Shown piece by piece: positions 46,516 to 57,290 of a stretch of 64,000 nt of DNA. The DNA comes from Plecoglossus altivelis (Eukaryota > Chordata > Actinopteri > Osmeriformes > Plecoglossidae). Position 1 is the first letter of the stretch; each line of letters starts with the position of its first letter. A program made the position numbers and the translations under genes. The stretch is from positions 640,224-704,223 of the forward strand of contig BROE01000015.1 in NCBI GenBank assembly GCA_036571765.1, in the 5' to 3' direction. Below the pieces are notes generated by a model. The model saw only the letters and a program-made list of their open reading frames with translations, had not been told where the DNA came from and did not search any database.

Positions 46516-49180
46516 TGTTTATACAAGGGTCCCATTTATAGAAGGGTTGTGATGATTTATTTGTGTTTATTAGTAAGAACGAAACATGAGTAAGTGTAAG
46601 TAAGCATTTTGGTGACTATAAATATTAACAGCAAGCAAATCATAAGCCTCTAGCATTATCAGATTGATGGGTGCATGTTTCTAAATAATGCAAGCAAGAG
46701 CACTATTGAGGACACTATGAGGACACTGAGTTATGCCAAATTGATCTTTAGTGACAATTTGGTACCTTTGTATCATCCCTATTTTTAGATTGTTCAAAAT
46801 TCAATTTGAAATTTTGCAGAATTTATTCGAGGGCCATATTTATTTAACTGTAAGATTCTAATGCAGTGTTTAATCAAGGGCAATGTTTAATTTAAGAAAT
46901 ATTGTTTATACATAGTAAAATCAATTTCAGGCAATAATTCCTGAAGAATTTCCGGCCAGTAAGCCCTCATCATCCGAAGCATACATATTTTTAAATATAT
47001 TCTGCTTCATTCTGCTTTATTTAAGTTGTGATGGTGAATAGACAGATAAGAAATGGCCCAGTCTTGAACTGGACCTGGTCCACAGGTCAAAGGTGTGTTA
47101 AATCTGGTGAGCCACTGGGATGTCCATAAAAAAAATGTTTTTAAGTGGTGGATTTCAAATGCATGTGATTGCTTGAATTTCTATTACAGAAGAGAGGGGT
47201 CGTTGAGTTTTGCTTATTTTACCTCAAATCTAATTCTAAATGTTTAATGGTTTAGTTACATTATCATATGCTGACAGTTACACATACAACACCGGTAATC
47301 AAAATTACATTCTTACCACACTTTTGATGTGCCACGCAATTGCATATTGTTGCTGGCCTCTTCTGCATGAACTTGCTATTTCATTACATGGAAGGATAAA
47401 ACATCCTCAGAAATCTCAACATCAAGGAGAAAGACTGTGAAGCCTGTCCCTTCATCTCCACTTTGCCATAAATAGCAAGTCATTAAGACAGTGGCAGGTG
47501 ATGGACAGATTAAGAAGGCACTGCAATGGAAGTCCCATGATGAAGCCACTCCATCATACATAAAGTCGCCTTCTCTCAAGTCCCCCTCTCTCTCCATCAG
47601 TCTCTCCAACTTTTTACATAGCATTTAATCCTCTTTTGCTTTACCAATCATGGATTCTGTCTTCCCTTCATCACTCTAGAGTTGTTTCATTTAGTCTACC
47701 AACTTAATATGTACTCATCACTCAGTGAGAAATGCCACTGAACAGAAATGCAAGAAAAACATAAAAATGAAAGCATACTTAATTCAAAAACCTAGGTGAT
47801 GAAGTGTGTTCATGTAAAAAGAGCATTTGAATGAAATGTATCTCCAGTATGTATTATCACAAAAATAAATGTATGTATATGTATCTAGTATACTTTTATA
47901 ATTTCAGTCTTTCAACAAGGCTGCTGTTATAATTTGTGAGAAGAATTAGTGGCAATTAATGTATTTCATATTTGTAATTGATACGATGTGATCTCTGAGT
48001 CATATTTGCAGTTAAAATAGGAAGTTAAAAATGGTAATTGTATTATTGACTGTTATATAAAAATACTGGTAACTGCATATGTGAATCTGTCAAAATAGGA
48101 AGAGATGGATAGAGTAGATGTTCATGTTTAGTGAATTCGATGCTGCAGTAGGAAGGAGCACAAAACCCTTCACATGTTCAGTGTAGTGTACTGGAAGGTT
48201 AGAGAGGCTTTGTTGTGATCACTTGTAAACCTCTCTTCAACCCCCTCGTTTTCAAAGACATGATTGGAATGATAAAAGATTAGGATAAAACTCAATACAG
48301 TGTATTGTAATTACAGTGGAAACCATTCCCTTCATGTACAAATCCTATTTCGTGGGATGGTCAGAGATTGTGTGTCATTCAAGTATATGTGGTTTGAACT
48401 GGCAAAGAGTGAGCTAGAGGATGTTCCAGATTGCAATTATTAACTTCAGCTTGGCAAGGAAACATTATGGATGCTCTGGGAGTCAGTACTTGTGTTCTGT
48501 TTAATAATCCAGACCATCTAAATCCCTTTTGGCCTGTTTCAACCCTTTGTTTTCCTACTTGTATATTTCACGTGGTATTACATTTTATCAACTGCCACCA
48601 TATCAATGGAATGTCTATGCATGGGTGGATGTTTGGGAGTGTGTGGACATTAATTAGTGTGTCTGTGTATGTTTCATGACAATGGAAATAGGCTCAAAAG
48701 ATCAGATTTGGACTAAATCTACAAATTTGTAGGATTATTTGAATGACCTATTTGCAAACAAATGGAAATATACTGTTAGGTAATTCTAAATAGGAAGTAC
48801 ACAGTCATTGAAGCTAAGCAAGTTTTACTTGCTGGCAAGGAGACAAGTCTGACAGTGGTTACAGAGTTATCAGGAGTCTTTGTCTCAAACTCAATCATTT
48901 ATACTGTCATTAACACAAACAATTTCTCAATAGTCATAGGTTCATTTTAAAACAGGCAGTCCACTGGATTTATCCGCTCCTAATTCCATTTTAACTCATT
49001 AGACTCTGACGGTGCACGTGCCTGATAAATAGCATATATTAATTATTATAAAAATATAATTCATTGCCAAGACATATACATTTATCTACTGGGATAGAGC
49101 AGTGTAAATATTGCATAAGGCCATCCTCAATCTTATAGTAGGCTACATGTATGACACTACCTGACACGATTTTTGTTCAG
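46516..49180. other. Intron 3, middle: nothing recognised
   Basis: AT-rich sequence with only chance open frames. No transposon termini, exon or tandem array was found. Confidence 0.4.
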
Positions 49181-49432
49181 CAATCAACAACTGTGGTTAT
49201 GCACTGGACTTACGTTTAGGTTTTAATTTGCGGGTAGTTACCGTAACAGTTGCTCACTGTTACTTTGGCTATGTTCACTGCATATTCCACAAATGAACGA
49301 GCCATCTTCACACCATGTACACTCGGACACAAAATGCGAATTCCTCGCTAAATTAGCTGTTACTAACGTAAACAAATAGGTTCTAACGTGTAGGCTACTT
49401 CAGTTGACTTAATTGAAAAGTTTATGACTTAC

Positions 49433-49593
49433 CTTTCATGTGACTTGAGAGTAGACTCGCCCATTGTGAAAAGCTGCACGTCTTTTTTGCTGACTTTACA
49501 CCAGGCAACTTGTGGGGTTTGTCCCCGTTTAATGTAAAACTTGGGTTTTTCATCTTCCAGCCAACGGTAATTGGAACGACAACCTTCCGGCAT
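49433..49593 (-). CDS. Putative first exon with BED/hAT-like zinc-finger-type N-terminus
   Basis: The minus strand has an ATG at 49593 opening 53 uninterrupted codons up to AAAG before a canonical GTAAGT donor at 49432. The peptide reads MPEGCRSNYRWLEDEKPKF, then TPQVAWCKVSKKDVQLFTMG and ESTLKSHE. The pattern W-L-x-Asp, A-W-C, then MG-x-S-x-L-x-SH-E resembles the N-terminal zinc-finger-like exon of fish transposon-derived genes (BED/hAT type), although the usual second Cys is a Ser here. CpG-rich sequence lies just upstream (49600-49690). No downstream exon was recognised, so it may be a relic or the 5' end of an unusual gene. Confidence 0.45.
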
Positions 49594-49799
49594 TTTGCAT
49601 TAGTGGTTTCATGGGGGCGGACGACGGGGTTAAACGTGGAAATAGGTGGGCAGATAACACGCAGTCACACGCACAAGGGAGCGCCGCAGGTTTCTAACAT
49701 TGTATTTCTCCATTTCATTGACGAACTATTCAGTTACATATATTGGCAGTTGAAGGAGGTTTGTAACTCACATCATGAAAAATAAGCACTTGCGGAGAT

Positions 49800-50130
49800 C
49801 CTGTTGTTGTTTTTTTCAGTATATATATTCTCAGTAGTTAACTTTCTTTTTGTGTCTTTTTGCGGTCACAAAACAGTTTCCTCCATCTAATTTAGACAAT
49901 AGTGCTACCCCACTGCCTCTACAGGTGCTCACTAATTGGCCAAAGAATATTCATAATAAAGCTAACAAAAACAATAGGAGCCTTTGCAGCATTGCTACTT
50001 GGCCACTAATTAGAATACTAATCATCACAATAGGTTTCCTCCTTCTGAAGGAATCCTCATAAGATTACTAACAAACAATAAGACAATATTAATGTAAAAA
50101 ATCATCTTGGGTGGCTAAGACTTCTGCACA
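49800..50130. repeat. Dispersed repeat with TTTGCAGCATTGCTACTTGG motif (copy C)
   Basis: GGAGCCTTTGCAGCATTGCT, then TTGGCCACTAATTAGAATAC and CAATAGGTTTCCTCC match the end part of the repeat near 10.05-10.25 kb. It lies upstream, on the minus strand, of the exon at 49433-49593, so the two may belong to one element. Confidence 0.55.
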
Positions 50131-50629
50131 ATACTGTATGTTTACATTATCCAAACATTTTTTTCCCAAACATTTCAAAGCTTTCCCAGTGTCTTTGGTT
50201 CTGGTTTGTAATTTTTCCGACACTTGCGCTGAAGCAGTGACATTTGTATGATTTCCTGGTTGTCTACTCGCCATCTGGCTACACATCAATAGTGAAGACA
50301 AAAATGCTCTGTGACAATGTCAATCCTAAATTTGATGGCGAAGAAGAAAGTCTCTTAGGACATCAGTAGATGTTTTGGCTTGTTTACCCATTCATAGATG
50401 ACTGTATCACAATGCAGGGTGTGACTTTTAACTATCCCAACCTCAGACTTTAGTTGATGCCTGCGCATGTGCATCCACTTTTATGCTTTTGAGTATAGCA
50501 AGTAAAACAGCAAAGCTTCATTTGAGGGTAAAGCCCAGTTTATGTGTTAGTCTTCCTAATACTTCTCCAAGCCGTATCTCATCTGGCATTTTCAATTAAT
50601 AACGTTATTTTTCAGTGGGGGGTGCATGG

Positions 50630-51040
50630 TGGCGGTGCAGTTAGAGCCCTTGCCTCCCAGGAAGGAGATCATGGGTTAAATTCTTGGGCCAAATCCAACA
50701 TTACATGATCTCTCTGGGTGGAGTCTATATGTCCTCCCCATGTTACCGTGGGTTCCCTCCAGGCACTCCAGCTTACTCCCACCATCCAAAGACATGCATG
50801 TGATAGGTTAATTGGTATATTGAAAATTGCCCCTGGAGAGTGGATGTGTGAGTGAATGGTTGTCTATGTCTCTGTGTTAGCCCTGTAACTAGCTGGCCCC
50901 AGTCCAGGGTGTACCCCACCTATGGCCCAAAAGCTACTGGGTTAGGCTCCAGTCACCCATGACCCTTAAATGGGAACAAGCAGCACTGCAAACCCTCTTG
51001 GCGATTAGCAGTAGACAATGGATGGATTTGGCCAAATAAA
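50630..51040 (+). mobile_element. SINE-like dispersed repeat (GGTGGCGGTGCAG ... GGATGGAT)
   Basis: The start (GCATGGTGGCGGTGCAGTTA and ATCATGGGTTAAATTCTTGG) resembles tRNA-type A and B boxes. The body has GTCCTCCCCATGTTACCGTG and CCATCCAAAGACATGCATGT, and the end has CAGTCCAGGGTGTACCCC, AGGCTCCAGTCACCCATGAC and CAATGGATGGAT. This is a well-known layout of fish interspersed repeats. Its 3' part recurs inverted at 37373-37525. Confidence 0.75.
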
Positions 51041-51430
51041 ATGAGTAAAAGGCAATTCAGAGACAAAGTTGCCTTATGGTTTCTTTAGAATACTTGCTCT
51101 AAAAAGTCAAAATATTAATGTTGTGGACTAATCATTCTACAATAAGTATTGTCCCTTTCTTACTGGAGTTATGGTGTATAGTATCCTCACAGGATCCTCC
51201 ATAAGCATTTATTTTAAAATGGTGACAATCATGGTTCGTATTATGTACTGATAATATTCTGATTTGAGCTATAGAAAAGTGATTCGTTGCTGATCTATGC
51301 TCTCATTTGATTCCCCTCACATTTTGCTCCATAACTCTCTTTCACACACACACGTGTATGCACAATCACACCATAGGTCTCAGTTTCTCACTCCAGTTCT
51401 CCCCTCAATTGTGTCTTGATTCTCTCACAG

Positions 51431-51536
51431 GTGACAGAGACACGCACAGGGCCTCTAGGATGCAGCAGCTATGATAATCTGGACTCGGTGAGCTCTGTCC
51501 TTCTGCAGAGCCCAGAGAGCAAACTTCATCTCCAAG
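51431..51536 (+). CDS. brinp1: brinp1 coding exon 4
   Basis: The acceptor TCTCTCACAG ends at 51430 and the donor GTAAAC starts at 51537. The exon encodes residues 194-228 plus one base (phase 1): VTETRTGPLGCSSYDNLDSV, then SSVLLQSPESKLHLQ. This matches mammalian BRINP1 with few changes. The expected next exon (starting around LQIIFPQYLQ, with a Cys-rich EGF-like segment) was looked for in 51.5-64 kb and not seen, so the rest of the gene, about 530 residues, lies beyond the window. Confidence 0.95.
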
Positions 51537-53689
51537 GTAAACACACTAAACACATTCCACCAAGGTTCTACATGAACCAGGGTGTGCGTGTGAGGTGGGG
51601 GGCAATATTGGGGTCAATGTTCACTTTAACCTCCCCAAACATTCAGGACATCAAGATGATGGTTGCTGACATATCCAGAAAATCAAATTTAGTGATTTCC
51701 TATATATGGTCATCAAATCATAAGTTGGAAATGAATTACTATTGTGTAAATGATGATGTGTTGTGTTTTGCAATAACCTCTCTATTTGACTTTGTCTGAC
51801 CTCTTCCTGAACAGTGTAAGCTCATAATACTCATGGGACACCCCAGACTTCAGTAGCATGTTTCTGTTACACATGTTTCTTCAGATGAATGTATAACTAG
51901 AACAAGCTTGCAGTTGTTGCTGTTAAACTGTAAAACAGCAGGATATCCTCTGCTAAGCAAACCTTTAATAATATTCAACTGGATCCAAATTGGATATGGT
52001 ATTTTTTATTGATATGGATTTTATTTCTTCATTCAGTAATGACATTGGCATTTTTTGCTAAATAAATCTTGAATATAAAAATGCGTAAACCTTTGAAGGA
52101 ATGGGTTATGCTAATAATTGACACATTTTAATGTCTCAAGATAATGGGAAAAATCCCATGTGAAATCCTTTTTAATCTCTCAGATCATTCTAAATTGGGA
52201 GAGAGTGATGAAAGGAATTGTAAGAATGGTCAAGGTTTGACAAGCAATCACTCATTCATCTATACATCTTACCATCAGCAAGGTGAGGTTGAAAGAAAAA
52301 GAAACTGGGCAACCTCAAATTATTTTCACCTTTGATTCCCCACCTTTCCACCACCAAATAGAATAATTACAGCTTTTACAAATCCAGTATTTTCTCATGA
52401 AACACCTTTGACCTACAAATCACCTACACCTACAAATCCCCCCTGACACTGGCTGAAAAGAATCTTGAGTTTTGAATATCTTGGTTGGGTTGGTGAGAGC
52501 ACAACAAACTCTAAGTTTTTATTTTAAACATGATATATGAGAAGTAATATATTTTTTCTTTTTAGAACTATTGTTTTGGAACAAGCCTTTCTTACAATAG
52601 CTGGGTTTTGAAGAGTTTTCAAATGTAGGGTCTTCAAGACCCAATTAAGATCTTGTCTGAATTTAATTAGAGATTTGTCCTTGCTGTAATATGCCTGGTT
52701 TTGCACAACTCGCTCTTTACTCTGCCACTCATGCCTGATGCAGACTACAGGATAATTTGATTATTAATTGCATAGGTGTTCCCTTTTAATCACATGGGCT
52801 TATGTGAAATCCCATCCCAGGAATCACCACTCTGTAATTGTTTGGTATAAACGCCAAGTTTGTGGTCCTCTATTTGAATGAATATAGAGCCATTGTCACT
52901 CCACTGTTGAGAGATGTTTTGCTATGATTCAGTAATTGTTGGACATATTAAACCTTTAATTGTAATATAGTCATGTAATATATAAGTTTGATAATGTTTC
53001 AAAACCATCTGTCAACATTAATTTAAATATAGAGAGATTTTTGGACCATGTGGAGAAAATACATACACTTTCATGGGACAATAGTGTCCAAAGCAGTCTC
53101 GCAATATCGTTACAACCTTTACACATGATGCAAGAAAATATGATCTTCCTGAAAAACACAAACATTCTTGTCTTTTATTGTGTTTTAATCCCTTCAGAGT
53201 GAAACATTACCATTATGGCTATATTCAGATAGACTACAGGCAGCTAATGTTGTGTACCTGACTTCCTCTGAAGTGGTTTAGTCTCACTAAACAGATAATC
53301 AGTGTACCAATAAATTCATTATTTCAATCAGGAGAGTCCTGGGATGGTGAAGTGATTTTTTTTTACAGAAATGTATTAAAATTGTTAGGGCTTAGACCTC
53401 AAGGGAATTATAGATCAAAGGGTGTCTGCCCTGCATTGAATAAGAATCCCCAAAAGTATATAAAGTATGAAAGTTAAATGTTGCAAAATGTACTTACCAA
53501 CATAATATAAGCAAAACAAACTCCCTGAGGAATAAGCAACATAAACACAAGACAGAAAAAGCAATACTGACAGTGATCGGTGCTCAGTACCCGCATACTC
53601 CTTACCAAAAGGCAAGGCATGGACAGATATGTAGGACTATTATTATAATAACAAAGCCAAGTCATCGAGTGATAATATGCTATAGCCAG
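51537..53689. other. Intron 4, first part: nothing recognised
   Basis: No exon or mobile element was recognised. The block at about 52690-52860 is less repetitive with TAATTTGATTATTAATTGC, a weak candidate for a regulatory element. Confidence 0.4.
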
Positions 53690-54080
53690 CCAAGTCTAGA
53701 GATCAGCATGGCTAGAGGGCCGACACTCTTGAGTTTGAGGTGATAGCATGTGCTGACTAGAGGGCCGGAGCCCTTAATTCTGTGAACAGCCATACCCGCT
53801 GGAGAACTGACGTCCCAGTACAGATGACTTATGTAGGCTAGAGGGCTGAACCCCTTTAGTCTATGTGAACAGCCTGCCGGCTGAGGGACCAAACTCTTGA
53901 GTACAGATGAACTCATGTAGGATAGACAGCCGACACCTTCATAACTTTTATGATAACCTTTGTGGCTGATCCGGAGCCCTCCATTTTATTTCAATAAGCA
54001 AACAGCCTGTGCTGGCTGTAGGACCAACGTCCACATTTACAGATGAACCTATGTAGGGCCGAGACCCTTGAGTCTATTTG
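53690..54080. repeat. ~42-bp minisatellite, about nine diverged units
   Basis: Units anchored at GGCTAGAGGGCCGA or variants recur at about 53713, 53758, 53800, 53839, 53882, 53923, 53967 and 54017, spaced 39-50 bp, with alternating GAACAGCC and ACAGATGA...ATGTAGG joins, suggesting an ~85-bp dimer. On the minus strand one frame (53916-53680) stays open and repeats a 14-residue pattern of the type RLKGFSPLAYISHL. No known protein has been recognised. Confidence 0.8.
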
Positions 54081-54289
54081 AACGGCGGACGTAGCAGCGC
54101 CATGTTTTAAAAGAACATCCTGAACAACAAGGTTGCACTTTGTGAAGGCCTGAGCTAAACAAATGAACCAGGATTGTGACATGAAATTCTTGAAATAATT
54201 TAGAAAAGGGAGGGAAGGCCTTTGTTAAGAGAGAAAGAAAGAATCTGTATATGATCAAGGACGATCTGGCAAGAGCCTCTATTTTAGAA

Positions 54290-54760
54290 TGTTTGCAAAC
54301 CACGCGAGCAGCCTGGGAGTGACGCTGCGAAAGGTCCTTGACCGCGGAGCAGGAGCAACGCTCAGAGCGCGCCGTTCAGACGCGAATGCAGAGCCATTGG
54401 GACCTGATGAGCACGGATTAGAACACTGAATCCTACATTGCTTTAGCAACTATTAACGCCACGGAATGCCATTTGAGAAAACCATGTATAATTCATGTAT
54501 TAACTATAAAACCACGTAAAATCCAGCCTGCACGAACTGTAGTCGCGCTTTTGATTGCATGGACAAACTAGACAAGGAGAAATCGTATTTAAAAAGGCAC
54601 AATAATTTTGTGATAGGCTTACGTGATTATGAAGATGGACAGCGTCAATTGATAGACGTCAGAGCTAAACAATGCAGAACCCGGATGACGCCCGATAGAA
54701 AGTAGAGCGTTCCCATTGGCGGAGCGAGAGAAATACAATTATACGATTATATGTGTCCGA
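54290..54760. promoter_or_regulatory. CpG-rich patch next to the minisatellite
   Basis: CpG pairs are dense (about a dozen in 54300-54420) against very CpG-poor surroundings, with CGCG clusters and CCATTGG. This could be a small CpG-island promoter or a recently inserted element. No TATA box with a following exon was identified. Confidence 0.3.
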
Positions 54761-54769
54761 GTGCAGGGA

Positions 54770-55990
54770 TCAGTCTTGACTTACGGAACTTGCGCAATGC
54801 TTTATATGTCGTCATGAATGGCTTTATGGCTGTGGCTAGATTTGATTCACTGTTCTTGAACTTCACTATTCATTGTCATATTCAAATTTATCATGTCCTG
54901 GGAATTGTTGCATTGAGTCATATTTGGTTTAAACTAGTGGCTCAAGATCAAACAGCTGTAACTCAACTGTCACATTTTAACATATCAACGTGACATTTTG
55001 CACGGTACTTCAGAGCAATGTAATCTTGAAGTCTATTGCGTTTAATAAACCATCAGACAAAATTACATTCGATTATTAACACATTGACACTATACACCCC
55101 TTTCAATGTTGTAATATTGTGTTTATGTTTTCTAAATATCAAATGGAAAGAAATTCCAGACGTAAATTCCAGACGGCTGAACCCATTTGTATTCATTGTA
55201 TTAAAAATACTTTTTAACACAAAGAAAATCACATTTTTCCCTAGTTATACCAAAACACATAACAAATAAAGCAGTAATGCTGGTTTACTCCTCTAATAAA
55301 CAACTGGAGGATTGACCAAGAAACCATTCTTTCACAATTATAAACACATTTTTTTATTTAAATTAAAAACATAGTTCTGATTCAAACGCAACACCTCATC
55401 TAATTGAACCATTCCAAGACCTTGACTTGTGTTGAATTCAACTGGATCATAAAATAATATGTTTCTCCATGGCAAGCATAGTCAGATTTGGTCCCAGCTC
55501 AAACAGCTGTAAGTCAGTCATATTTTCACATATCAAGGTACTTCAAGGGAGTGTCAACATAAAGCCTAATATGTTTGAAACAAACATATTTCAAAACTAA
55601 TTTTGATTTAGTGGCATTTTTAGGGACATTTACATAAATACTGTAATGATGGGTCAACAGCGTGAAGATCAATTTGCAGCTTTTTATTAAAACAAAGCAT
55701 AATGCATACAAGGGTAAGGTAAGAGCAAAAACAAGGGGCAGGCAGGGGTTGAGGCAGGCAGCAAGGAAACAGGGTCTTACAATAGACAGAGAACAGAGCA
55801 GGCGGCAGAGATTCACAAAGGGTAAGCAGTCCAAACAGCAACAGACTAACAGTCCACAGGAAACCGCTCAGAAATGATCACCACGACGAATCAAGACTTT
55901 GCAGCGAATGTGTGTGTGTGTCTTAAATTGTTTGAGTGGGATTAAATAGTGTGAAATGGAAGACTATCAGAATTCTGGTGATGGCTTCAT
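54770..55990. other. Non-coding stretch, partly repeat-like
   Basis: The segment 55660-55880 is A/G-rich (AAAACAAGGGGCAGGCAGGG and similar) and reads like the subterminal part of a fish DNA transposon, but no ends were found. Elsewhere only chance frames are visible. Confidence 0.35.
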
Positions 55991-56004
55991 ATTTGTGACT
56001 TCCT

Positions 56005-57290
56005 TTTGCCAGCCGAGGGACATAGTACCTCCAGCAAAGAGCCGCAGACCCCATACTCCCTGAGAACCCCCACAGGACACCACAAGAGACACAGTTTAAC
56101 GCCTTCTACAGATTCACAAAGCACATGTAGACTGGTTTGCCAAACTTCCATGAACCCTCAAGCACCCGATGGAGAGTGTAGAGCTGGTCCAGTGTTCCGC
56201 GACCAGGAAGAAGGCCAAAATGCTCCTCCTGAATCTGAGGTTCGACTATCGGTTGAATTCTCCTCTCCAGTACAGTGGTGTAGACCTTACCAGGGAGGCT
56301 GGGGAGTGTGATTCCTCTGTAGTTGGAACACACCACCCCGGTCTGTTAGTCCAGAGGTACTGTCTCAAGCTGCCATGCACTTTTGCAAAGATGTGTCAGC
56401 TAAGACAGATCTACAACATCTAGAGACTTTAGATACTCAGGACGGATCTCATCCACCACGGGGGTCTTGCCACCGAGGAGCCCACTGACCACATCGGTGA
56501 CTTCAGCTTCCGCCTTTGCATCACCAGCCTCTGCTTCCTCCTCGGAAGACGTGACAGCGGGAATTAGGTGATCCTCAAAGTTTTCCTTCCACTGTCCAAG
56601 AACGTCCCCAGTCAGGTCAACAGCTCCCCAGCTGCACCGTAAACGCTGTTGGTGAAGCACTGCTTCTCCCTCCTGAGACTCCAAACGGTTTGCCAAAATT
56701 TCCCTCAGATCATCCAGTAGTACTCCCTGAACTCCTCTCAGAGTTTTCGACCACAGCTCTGGGCTGCTGCATCGACAAATAAGGCTGAAAACATAGTCTT
56801 TTCGGACTCAATGTCCCTAGACTCCCCTGGGATCTGGGAGAAGCTCTCCTGGAGGTGTGAGTTGAAGACCCTGCTGACAGAGGGCTCCGCACAACTTTCC
56901 CAACAGACCCTCATTATACGCTTGGGTCTGCCAAGTCTGTCCGGTTGACAGCTCTGCCCCTCTCTCTACAGTTCAAAAGACACCATGACAAAGTTGATCA
57001 TCAACCTCCGGCCTAGGGTGTCCTGGTGGGTGGTGGGCCTGTGGGAAGGTGGGTCCCACGTTGCCTTTTTGGGCTTTACCCGGCCAAGTCCCATGGGCCA
57101 AGACTCATCAGGCGCCTGTGAGTCATCATAAGGGGGTGTGAACCATGCTTTGTCTGGTTAGTCACCTAGGACCCTGTTTGTCTTGGGAGACCCTACCAGG
57201 GGCATAATGCCCCAGACATCATAGCTCCTACAATCATCCTAACACTCAAACCCTTCCACAACATTAAGGTGGCGGTTCAGGGAGGGGCAA
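56005..57290 (-). mobile_element. LINE D: reverse-transcriptase remnant
   Basis: From about 56890 downward on the minus strand come broken frames with EHTSRRASPRSQG-type text, then LGQWKENFEDHLIPAVTSSE and LLGGKTPVVDEIRPEYLKSL, then VCSNYRGITLPSLPGKVYTT, ERRIQPIVEPQIQEEHFGLL, PGRGTLDQLYTLHRVLEGSW and FGKPVYMCFVNL. NYRGI..L...GKV...VLERR and E.Q.GF.PGRGT.DQ are fingers-domain motifs of non-LTR reverse transcriptases; the catalytic FADD part is missing. Upstream (to about 57290) lies non-coding element sequence with AAGGTGGCGGTTCAGGGAGG. The copy is truncated and frame-shifted, and its clade differs from LINE A-C. Confidence 0.85.

Noticed and set aside
49510..49785. 91-codon plus-strand frame
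   Set aside because: The minus-strand frame here ends at a proper splice donor and has a recognisable motif; the plus frame does not.
53690..54080. Regular spaced repeats considered as a CRISPR array
   Set aside because: Units are contiguous and diverged, without unique spacers, in an animal genome.
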